Assembly: GCA_016763255.1 (NCBI GenBank)
Contig: JAESUA010000010.1
Location: 1 to 5,048, forward strand
Reading direction: 5' to 3'
Source of the DNA: Magnetovibrio sp.
Lineage (GTDB): Bacteria > Pseudomonadota > Alphaproteobacteria > Rhodospirillales > Magnetovibrionaceae
Length of the DNA stretch: 5,048 nt
Positions within the stretch are counted from its first letter, which is position 1; every line of letters begins with the position of its first letter. The notes below the pieces were generated by a model that saw nothing but the letters and a program-made list of their open reading frames with translations, searched no databases and was not told the origin of the DNA. Positions 1 to 5,048 of this stretch are shown here, piece after piece. The translations under genes and the position numbers were made by a program.

Positions 1-634
1 CATCCACCACCATGCGGTCACCGCTTTTGGCGTGACGCTTGGCCAAGGCCAGATCGATTCGCCCCTCAGAACGTTCAGGAACGCCCACCACAACGCCCCA
101 ATAGGCCTTACGCACATCCTTGGTACGAAACGCCGCGGTCATGGCCTGGGCGGCCTTTTGCGAGCGCGCCAGAACCAAAACACCTGAGGTATCCTTGTCC
201 AAACGGTGCACCAAGCGTGGTTTGTCGGCACGGTCCCCCTTAAGGGCACTCAACATACCATCGATATGGTGCGTGGTGCCGCTGCCCCCCTGCACCGCCA
301 ACCCGGCTGGTTTATTGAGGATGATGACGTGATCATCTTGATGCAGTACCCACGAACGAATGGCTTCGGCTTCTTCACGGGTCACACGTTGGGTGGACGG
401 GGTCTGCGTCGGCGCATCTTTTTCTTTTTCAAGCGGCGGCACCCGAATACTTTGCCCGGCCTCCAGGCGCAGCTTGGGTTCTTTGGCTTTAACCCCATCG
501 ACGCGCACCTGTCCGGTCCTCAGCAGCTTTTGCAGCCGCCCAAAGGTCAAGCCCGGATAATATTTTTTGAACCATCTGTCGAGGCGTAGGCCATCGTCTT
601 CACGTGCCACCTCGACGGTTTGTACACCGCCCAT
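1..634 (-). CDS. rluC: RluA-family 23S rRNA pseudouridine synthase (RluC-type), C-terminus cut by window edge
   Basis: This enzyme would isomerise specific uridines of 23S rRNA to pseudouridine in the cytoplasm; in E. coli RluC modifies positions 955, 2504 and 2580. Visible are 211 codons, against about 320 residues for the family, so the C-terminal third lies beyond the left edge. Residues about 15-65 form an S4 RNA-binding domain (GLRLDRWFKKYYPG at its start, then LQKLLRTGQVRVDG). The catalytic domain follows, with NKPAGLAVQGG at about 107-117 and the signature HRLDKDTSG, whose catalytic aspartate is D146. I chose the ATG at 634 because the protein then starts MGGVQTVEV, close to the usual start of alphaproteobacterial RluC. 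An in-frame ATG at 676 would add 14 residues. Neither start has a strong Shine-Dalgarno. The gene follows the hemerythrin at 693 by 58 nt. The RluA family is certain; RluC rather than RluD rests on the overall style. Confidence 0.9.
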   Translation of the reverse strand, partial: MGGVQTVEVAREDDGLRLDRWFKKYYPGLTFGRLQKLLRTGQVRVDGVKAKEPKLRLEAGQSIRVPPLEKEKDAPTQTPSTQRVTREEAEAIRSWVLHQDDHVIILNKPAGLAVQGGSGTTHHIDGMLSALKGDRADKPRLVHRLDKDTSGVLVLARSQKAAQAMTAAFRTKDVRKAYWGVVVGVPERSEGRIDLALAKRHAKSGDRMVVD

Positions 635-692
635 GTCTAACCCAACCGCATATCTGTTTGAGAATTCGCAGACCATATGGCCCAAGACGGTT

Positions 693-1097
693 TCAGTCAA
701 TCGCGCCGATGTAGCGGCCAATTTTCTTATCTTCAACGAGAATATGTTGAAGCAGCCAATCTTCGAGAAGCTGCATGGTTTTGTTGCTCAAGTCATGGCT
801 TACGCCGTTTTCAAGTTCGTCGATCAAATCGTCAAGATCCGAAACCAATTCGACATGCAGTTGACGATGCTCATCAATCCCGGGATAACCCAGCTTGTGC
901 ATCAGATCTTCTTCATGGGCGAAGTGTTCGCGCGAATAGCGTTGCATCCAGCACAGAGTCTTGCTCAACACAGCAGGGCCCTGCCCCACGGAGCAAGCCA
1001 CAAACATGTCATTGAGGTACTTAATCAAGACCTGATGTTCGGCATCAATCTCATCGATGCCGACAGAAAGATCGCTGTTCCAGGTAATGGTTCTCAT
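693..1097 (-). CDS. bacteriohemerythrin, second copy of a tandem pair
   Basis: A single-domain hemerythrin of 134 residues, the usual length for bacterial stand-alone hemerythrins. These are cytoplasmic four-helix bundles that bind O2 at a non-haem di-iron centre, with proposed roles in O2 storage, delivery or sensing, or iron handling. The full ligand set is present: H21 (in DAEHQVL), H58 and E62 (EHFAHEE), H77 and H81 (HRQLH), H118 and D123 (HILVEDK). By hand count about 80 of 134 positions match the neighbour at 1190-1594, without gaps, so the two are paralogues from a duplication. The ATG at 1097 is preferred because MRTITWNSDLSVG aligns exactly with the neighbour's N-terminus. An in-frame ATG at 1148 would add 17 residues with no family counterpart. 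No Shine-Dalgarno precedes 1097; the mRNA there reads CCTCCTCG. It lies 92 nt downstream of its paralogue and probably shares its transcript. Confidence 0.93.
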   Translation of the reverse strand: MRTITWNSDLSVGIDEIDAEHQVLIKYLNDMFVACSVGQGPAVLSKTLCWMQRYSREHFAHEEDLMHKLGYPGIDEHRQLHVELVSDLDDLIDELENGVSHDLSNKTMQLLEDWLLQHILVEDKKIGRYIGAID

Positions 1098-1189
1098 CGA
1101 GGAGGTTCCGAAAAAGCGTCTGGCGCACACAAAGCATATGAAACTCATTCCAGTGAAGCAAGAGCGATGGCATCAAACTCCGCCTTAGC

Positions 1190-1594
1190 TCAATTTGATG
1201 CACCTATGAAGACACCAATCTTCTTATCCTCAGCCTCAATGTGCTGAATCAACCAATCCGCCAAAAACAACAACGTTTTGTTGCTCAACTCGTGGTCGGC
1301 ACCGGCATCGAACTCTTCGATTAAGGCATCAAGTTTATCCATCAGCTCACCATGTTGGGCACGATGATCCGCCAGGCCCGGATAGCCCATATTATGCATG
1401 GCGTCTTCTTCATGGGAAAAATGCTCATGCGTATAGCGCTGCAAGGAACATAAGGTTTGGCGTAAAACACTGGGGCCTTGTCCCGCATGACAAGCCACGT
1501 ACAGATCATTGAGATATGAGATGAGCTTTTTATGCTCTTCATCAATAGCAGCATTGCCAACACTGAGATCACGGTTCCATTTGATGGATTTCAT
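1190..1594 (-). CDS. bacteriohemerythrin, first copy of a tandem pair
   Basis: A 134-residue single-domain hemerythrin, predicted to be a cytoplasmic di-iron O2-binding four-helix bundle. It has no fused signalling or chemoreceptor domain, signal peptide or membrane segment. All seven iron ligands are visible: H21 (DEEHKKL), H58 and E62 (EHFSHEE), H77 and H81 (HRAQH), H118 and D123 (HIEAEDK). C35 and C49, and the extra histidines H61, H67 and H101, occur at the same positions in the paralogue downstream. The start at 1594 gives MKSIKWNRDLSVG, typical of the family; the upstream Shine-Dalgarno is poor (AGGA about 12 nt before the ATG, inside an inverted repeat). It begins 58 nt after crcB, so it may be read from the crcB transcript or from its own promoter. 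The 14 codons after its TGA stay open in frame. Its physiological role cannot be assigned from sequence. Confidence 0.94.
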   Translation of the reverse strand: MKSIKWNRDLSVGNAAIDEEHKKLISYLNDLYVACHAGQGPSVLRQTLCSLQRYTHEHFSHEEDAMHNMGYPGLADHRAQHGELMDKLDALIEEFDAGADHELSNKTLLFLADWLIQHIEAEDKKIGVFIGASN

Positions 1595-1604
1595 CGTGAT
1601 TTTT

Positions 1605-1629
1605 CATCCTATGCCTGACACATAGGATG
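1605..1629. promoter_or_regulatory. perfect 9-bp inverted repeat upstream of the hemerythrin pair (possible operator or mRNA hairpin)
   Basis: The arms CATCCTATG (1605-1613) and CATAGGATG (1621-1629) are exact reverse complements separated by the 7-nt spacer CCTGACA. On the transcribed minus strand the element ends 10 nt before the ATG of the first hemerythrin and is followed by AAAAATCACG, not a T-run, so it does not look like a terminator in either direction. Two readings fit. It may be an operator for a dimeric regulator, or an mRNA hairpin that buries the only weak Shine-Dalgarno (AGGA) of this gene. I could not match it to FNR, Fur or NnrR-type consensus sites from memory. The symmetry is directly visible; the function is inference. 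Confidence 0.5.
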
Positions 1630-1652
1630 GATATGGCGTGTTGTGGCCCTGT

Positions 1653-2039
1653 TTACGATAAAATCAGGCGAAACAAACTCATTGCCGCCCAAAATGCCAC
1701 CAAGCACACCAGCACCGAGCCCATCGCATACAGCGATGCGTTCACAATGGCACCACGATTCAGTAAAAAATAGAGGTCCATGGAAAAGGTTGAAAAGGTG
1801 GTAAACGCGCCCAGCATGCCGACCACCACCATGGCCCGGATTTCCGGGCTCGGCGACCACACCAGGGCCGAGAGTTCAATCACCGCGCCCAAGCCAAACG
1901 CACCCAGAACGTTGACGCTGAGGGTGCTCCACGGGAAACCAGTATGGCCGATGTGACCGATGGCGCTCATCATCACGAACCGCCCCATTGCTCCGATGGC
2001 ACCGCCCAGGCCCACAAACATCAACAGTTGCAAGTTCAC
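1653..2039 (-). CDS. crcB: fluoride ion channel CrcB/Fluc
   Basis: A 128-residue inner-membrane protein of the CrcB/Fluc family, which forms dual-topology dimers that let fluoride leave the cytoplasm. Four hydrophobic segments are visible at about 3-24, 37-60, 67-90 and 98-124. Family motifs are GGAIGAMGRF (12-21), STLSVNVLGAFGLG (38-51) with pore-lining asparagine N43, and GMLGAFTTFSTFSMD (74-88), which holds the Phe-box residues F82 and F85 and the G77-T80 turn that binds the central sodium ion in known structures. A single gene suggests a homodimer. The start is GTG, fixed by the N-terminus and an AAGGGGA Shine-Dalgarno 6 nt upstream; it overlaps the rarA stop as GTGA, a sign of translational coupling. 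No fluoride riboswitch can precede it directly because its leader lies inside rarA. Small departures from the family are S38 where glycine is common before TL, and A78 in the TM3 motif. Confidence 0.96.
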   Translation of the reverse strand: MNLQLLMFVGLGGAIGAMGRFVMMSAIGHIGHTGFPWSTLSVNVLGAFGLGAVIELSALVWSPSPEIRAMVVVGMLGAFTTFSTFSMDLYFLLNRGAIVNASLYAMGSVLVCLVAFWAAMSLFRLILS

Positions 2040-3346
2040 TGATCGTCCCCTTCTTGGGCATCTCGCTTGGTGCGCAGCTTATCCCAATAGGCCAGCCGTT
2101 TGCCAATATCGCGCTCAAATCCGATTTCTTTGGGCTGATAGAACCTCTGGCGTCTCATATCGTCGGGGAAATAGTTCTGCCCGGAAAAACCGTCTTGTGC
2201 ATCATGGTCGTAATTATAACCCGACCCGTACCCCATATCCTTCATCATCTTGGTCGGCGCATTAAGGATATGCATCGGCGGCATCAAAGACCCGGTTTCA
2301 CGCGCCGCGCTGCGGGCAACCTTCTCGGCCTTATAGGCGGCATTGGATTTGGGCGCGGTGCCCAGATAGATCACCAGCTGCACCAGCGCCAATTCACCTT
2401 CCGGGGTGCCTAATCGTTCATAGGCTTGCCACGCGGCGATCGCTTGGGTCAGCGCGTTAGGGTCGGCCAAGCCGATGTCTTCAACCGCAAAGCGAGTCAA
2501 ACGTCGGGCGATAAAGTGCGGGTCTTCGCCGCCATCCAGCATGCGCGAAAACCAATACAGCGCCGCATCGGTGTCCGAGCCCCTGAGCGACTTGTGCAGT
2601 GCCGAGACGAGGTTGTAGTGACCTTCTTGAGCCTTGTCATAAAGCGGCAGGCGCTTTTGCACCACACGGGCCAGGTCTACGGTTTTAAGATCGCCGACAT
2701 CCGGATCCAACTCCATCAATTCTTCGGCCATGTTGAGCAGATAGCGGCCATCGCCGTCGGCCATGGCGCGCAACGACGCCCGCGCGTCCAGGTCCAACGG
2801 CAACGATTTCGCGGTGTCGTCTTCGGCACGGCACAAAAGTTCTTCCAGCGCGTGATCATCCAAACGATTGAGCACCATCACCCGGGCACGCGACAACAAC
2901 GCGGCGTTCAGCTCGAACGAAGGATTTTCGGTGGTCGCCCCGACCAAGATCACGGTGCCATTTTCCACGTAAGGCAAAAAGCCGTCTTGCTGGGCCCGGT
3001 TGAAGCGATGGATTTCATCAATGAACAGCAGTGTGCCCTGCCCCGCTTCGCGGCGTTCCTTGGCGCGGGCAAAGACCTTTTTTAAGTCCGCAACCCCACT
3101 AAACACCGCCGACAGCGGCTCAAAATACAGCTCGGTATGGTGCGCCAGCAGGCGGGCAATGGTGGTCTTTCCGGTGCCCGGCGGGCCCCACAAGACCAGG
3201 CTGGACAACCGCCCAGCCTTGACCATACGGCCCAAGGGGCCATCGTCCGCCAACAAATGGCCTTGGCCCACCACCTCGTCTAAGGTTGCAGGGCGCAGCC
3301 GATCTGCCAGGGGCCTAGGGGCCTGATCTTCAAACAGAGAGCTCAT
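2036..3346 (-). CDS. rarA: replication-associated recombination protein RarA (MgsA/WRNIP1 family AAA+ ATPase)
   Basis: RarA is a cytoplasmic clamp-loader-like AAA+ ATPase that acts at stalled replication forks and single-strand/double-strand DNA junctions. The 436 residues are close to E. coli RarA (447). Near the N-terminus is RPATLDEVVGQGHLL. Walker A is GPPGTGKT (54-61), Walker B LLFIDE (106-111) followed by IHRFNRAQQDGFLP, sensor 1 GATTEN (136-141), and the arginine finger lies in ALLSRAR (R153). The C-terminal half carries the tetramerisation/lid region, with family signatures NAPTKMMKDMGYGSGY and QNYFPDDMRRQRFY. The ATG at 3346 comes 4 nt after the protease TGA, with GGTGA spanning that stop as a weak ribosome site. 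It ends in a 4-nt overlap with crcB. No missing catalytic residue or frameshift was seen. The tight packing implies co-transcription with the protease and the fluoride channel, although the three share no pathway. Confidence 0.97.
   Translation of the reverse strand: MSSLFEDQAPRPLADRLRPATLDEVVGQGHLLADDGPLGRMVKAGRLSSLVLWGPPGTGKTTIARLLAHHTELYFEPLSAVFSGVADLKKVFARAKERREAGQGTLLFIDEIHRFNRAQQDGFLPYVENGTVILVGATTENPSFELNAALLSRARVMVLNRLDDHALEELLCRAEDDTAKSLPLDLDARASLRAMADGDGRYLLNMAEELMELDPDVGDLKTVDLARVVQKRLPLYDKAQEGHYNLVSALHKSLRGSDTDAALYWFSRMLDGGEDPHFIARRLTRFAVEDIGLADPNALTQAIAAWQAYERLGTPEGELALVQLVIYLGTAPKSNAAYKAEKVARSAARETGSLMPPMHILNAPTKMMKDMGYGSGYNYDHDAQDGFSGQNYFPDDMRRQRFYQPKEIGFERDIGKRLAYWDKLRTKRDAQEGDDQ
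2046..2052 (-). promoter_or_regulatory. Shine-Dalgarno site of crcB inside the rarA 3' end
   Basis: AAGGGGA on the minus strand lies 6 nt before the GTG start of crcB, within the last codons of rarA. It supports the GTG start and independent or coupled initiation at the GTGA overlap. Confidence 0.6.
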
Positions 3347-3350
3347 TTCA

Positions 3351-4772
3351 TCACCGGATTACAATGTTGCTTTCGTTTCCGTCACGCTCGATCCGGATGA
3401 TCCAGGTTGAGGCGGTTTCGCGCAACAGTGTCGACAGGTGTTTGACGCTTTGAATGGCAACGCCATTGAGCTTGAGAACAATGTCACCGCGTTCAAAACC
3501 CAGCCGCGCGGCACTGCCTTTGCGATCCAAGGCCATCACGATGACACCAACTTTTTCATGCACCAGGCTCAACTCATCGGCCAATTTTGGCGACAGGTTG
3601 GCGACCACGGCCCCTTGGAAAGGATGGCGTCCGCGCAGCAGGGTTTCGTTGCGTTTGGGATTTTCGGGGGGCGGTGCCAAGGCAAGGTCGAGGCCAAGCG
3701 AACCGCCACGGCGCATGACCTTTACGCGCATGCTTCCGCCAACTGCCAGGGTCGCAATGCGATACCGCAAATCCTGGGCATCGCGCACTTCTTTGCCATC
3801 GATGGAAAGCACCACATCGCCAACCTTCAGGCCACCGCGTTGGGCCGGGCCACCGTCATAAATGCTGGTGATCATCACGCCATAAGGGCGCGCCATGCCA
3901 AGGCTTTCAGCAATGTCTGCCGTCACCCCTTGGCCCTTCGCCCCCAGCCACGGACGCACCACGTCGCCGCTAACGATCAAAGAACTGACCACCCGATCGA
4001 CCATGTTGGACGGAATCGCAAAGCCGATGCCGTTGGAGGCCCCGGTTTTGGAATAAATCGCCGTATTCACACCGATCAAACTGCCGTTTAAGTCCACCAA
4101 TGCGCCGCCGGAATTGCCGGGATTGATCGCTGCATCGGTTTGAATAAACGAGGAGAGGTCGGACACACTGGACGTGCGCGCCAGGGCCGAAACGATACCG
4201 CTGGTCACCGTTTGACCAACCCCAAAGGGATTGCCGATGGCCAAGACCAGATCGCCAATTTGCACCTTGTCAGAATCGCTCAACCGCAAAAACGGTAACT
4301 TTTCGCCGTTGAGGTTCAATTGCAGCACCGCAATATCGGTGCGTTCATCGGTGCCCAAGATCTTAGCGCTGAATTCGCGGCGATCATTCAGCACCACCTT
4401 AATTTCTTCGGCACCTTCCAGCACATGGTTGTTGGTGACCACCAAACCGTCGGCGGCGATGATCACACCGGAGCCCAACGAGTTTTGCACCTTGCGCTTT
4501 GGCCCACGCATTTGTCGCTGCACGCTGTCACCGAAAAAGCGGCGGAAAAACGGATCGTTAAACAACGGCACGATGCGGCGCGTAGCCACCGTCTTGGAGG
4601 TAAAAACATTGACCACCGCCGGAGCGGTCTTTTTCACCAACGGCGCATAGCTGAGTTGGATCTGCTGACGCGACCCGGGCACTTGACGGTCTTGAGCCTG
4701 AGCACTGACGGCCCCATAACCTAAATAGGCACAGAGTACGAAGATCGAAAAGTGACCCCAAGTTTTGGGCAT
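3351..4772 (-). CDS. Do/HtrA-family periplasmic serine endoprotease (DegP/DegQ-like)
   Basis: A secreted serine protease and probable chaperone that degrades misfolded envelope proteins as an oligomer in the periplasm. It has 473 residues, usual for DegP/DegQ. Residues 1-26 are a Sec signal peptide (hydrophobic core FSIFVLCAYLGYG, cleavage likely after VSA at 24 or AQA at 26). The trypsin-like domain spans about 40-265, with catalytic H116 (TNNHV), D146 (RTDIAVL) and S221 (GNSGG). An LA-type loop with NDPFFRRFFGD lies at 72-82. Two PDZ domains follow: about 275-355 (PAQRGGLKVGDVV) and about 385-473 (SAARLGFERGDIVLKLNG). The start at 4772 has GGTGA 6 nt upstream. The gene follows the rplQ terminator and leads the protease-rarA-crcB unit. 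I do not give a symbol because DegP, DegQ and MucD cannot be told apart safely by eye. No convincing sigma-E-type promoter was visible. Confidence 0.96.
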   Translation of the reverse strand: MPKTWGHFSIFVLCAYLGYGAVSAQAQDRQVPGSRQQIQLSYAPLVKKTAPAVVNVFTSKTVATRRIVPLFNDPFFRRFFGDSVQRQMRGPKRKVQNSLGSGVIIAADGLVVTNNHVLEGAEEIKVVLNDRREFSAKILGTDERTDIAVLQLNLNGEKLPFLRLSDSDKVQIGDLVLAIGNPFGVGQTVTSGIVSALARTSSVSDLSSFIQTDAAINPGNSGGALVDLNGSLIGVNTAIYSKTGASNGIGFAIPSNMVDRVVSSLIVSGDVVRPWLGAKGQGVTADIAESLGMARPYGVMITSIYDGGPAQRGGLKVGDVVLSIDGKEVRDAQDLRYRIATLAVGGSMRVKVMRRGGSLGLDLALAPPPENPKRNETLLRGRHPFQGAVVANLSPKLADELSLVHEKVGVIVMALDRKGSAARLGFERGDIVLKLNGVAIQSVKHLSTLLRETASTWIIRIERDGNESNIVIR

Positions 4773-4830
4773 GCGATATCACCAATAATAATGTTTGAAG
4801 ATGCGAGTGTAGGTTATCACTCTACAAACG

Positions 4831-4856
4831 AAAAGAGGCAGCCCAAAGGCTGCCTC
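4831..4856 (-). terminator. rho-independent terminator after rplQ
   Basis: On the minus strand a perfect 9-bp stem, GAGGCAGCC paired with GGCTGCCTC, encloses the tetraloop TTTG and runs directly into TTTT. It lies 27 nt after the rplQ stop and about 60 nt before the protease start, so it closes the ribosomal protein operon and separates it from the protease unit. The plus strand lacks a T-run on the far side, so termination is one-directional. Confidence 0.9.
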
Positions 4857-4883
4857 CTAACGATTTATATTAGCCGAAATGGC

Positions 4884-5048
4884 TTAATCCTCGGTGGATT
4901 CCGCTTCGGCTTCGAGGCGGGCCTTATCGGCTGCGCCTTTGGCTTCGGGATCACGGTCAACCAATTCCAAATAGGCCATTGGTGCCGCATCGCCATAACG
5001 AAAACCGGCTTTGAGAACGCGGGTATATCCACCTGGACGTTCTTTGTA
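4884..5048 (-). CDS. rplQ: 50S ribosomal protein L17, C-terminal part (N-terminus beyond window)
   Basis: The last 54 codons and the TAA stop of ribosomal protein L17, a component of the large subunit near the peptide exit region. The visible sequence contains [20 protein letters not shown] and [10 protein letters not shown], the hallmark C-terminal block of L17, followed by an acidic, alanine-rich tail (about [18 protein letters not shown]) of the kind seen in alphaproteobacteria. The start of the gene lies to the right of the window, so the full length (usually 120-145 residues) cannot be judged. In most bacteria L17 is the last gene of the rpoA operon, which fits the terminator immediately downstream. 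This stretch is too short to show in a simple ORF scan and is recognised from its translation. Confidence 0.96.
   Translation of the reverse strand, partial: YKERPGGYTRVLKAGFRYGDAAPMAYLELVDRDPEAKGAADKARLEAEAESTED

Noticed and set aside
632..676. RluC start at the upstream ATG (676)
   Set aside because: It adds 14 residues (MVCEFSNRYAVGLD) without family resemblance and has no better ribosome site than the ATG at 634; kept only as an alternative.
567..1247. 226-codon plus-strand open frame antisense to the second hemerythrin
   Set aside because: It mirrors a strongly supported minus-strand gene with all iron ligands, its translation shows no family motif, and it has no ribosome site.
1605..1629. 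Rho-independent terminator after crcB
   Set aside because: The stem is AT-balanced and is followed on the minus strand by AAAAA and on the plus strand by GATATGG, with no T-run either way.
2426..3085. 219-codon plus-strand open frame inside rarA
   Set aside because: It is antisense to Walker and sensor motifs of rarA; no recognisable domain, and its open frame follows from the codon bias of the opposite strand.
3438..4091. 217-codon plus-strand open frame inside the protease gene
   Set aside because: It is an antisense shadow of the PDZ and protease coding region. The product is rich in His, Gln and Arg without domain signals, typical of complementary-strand reading.
4773..4830. Promoter for the protease unit: TATTAT at 4785-4790 and the imperfect dyad GAGTG / CACTC at 4805-4822
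   Set aside because: The -10-like hexamer lies so close to the start that transcription would begin inside the ribosome site, no good -35 is spaced from it, and the dyad has only 5-bp arms. No sigma-E-type pair was seen.
4857..4883. Small hairpin AGCC-ATTTC-GGCT right after the rplQ stop
   Set aside because: The stem has only 4 bp with no T-run, and the strong terminator at 4831-4856 explains termination.

Overview
The window looks like the chromosome of an alphaproteobacterium, probably of the Rhodospirillales / magnetotactic-spirillum type. This rests on the gene order (ribosomal protein L17, Do-family protease, rarA, crcB, RluC-type pseudouridine synthase), on protein style, and on a moderate G+C content judged by eye; no genus can be proven from the sequence alone. 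Every convincing gene lies on the minus strand, so transcription runs from the right edge to the left edge. The density is that of an ordinary housekeeping region, with no gene-free stretch above 300 bases. No tRNA, rRNA, CRISPR array, insertion sequence or transposase was seen.

Layout in the direction of transcription: (1) the last 54 codons of rplQ (ribosomal protein L17), followed by a clear rho-independent terminator; (2) a tightly packed unit of a periplasmic Do/HtrA serine protease, the AAA+ ATPase RarA (4-nt gap) and the fluoride channel CrcB/Fluc (4-nt GTGA overlap); (3) two tandem bacteriohemerythrin genes of 134 codons each, about 60% identical by hand count, the first preceded by a perfect 9-bp inverted repeat; (4) the N-terminal 211 codons of an RluC-type 23S rRNA pseudouridine synthase that runs off the left edge.

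The protease, RarA and CrcB have no common pathway. They handle envelope protein quality, replication-fork maintenance and fluoride export, and appear to share transcription and translational coupling rather than chemistry. The tandem hemerythrins are the accessory element: small di-iron O2-binding proteins with complete ligand sets, placed between crcB and rluC, which I recall as usually adjacent in related genomes. The points most worth a second look are the hemerythrin duplication, the inverted repeat just upstream of it, and an in-frame reading tail after the first hemerythrin stop that ends in an ATGA overlap with an upstream-extended start of the second. I found no convincing evidence of a wholly new system.
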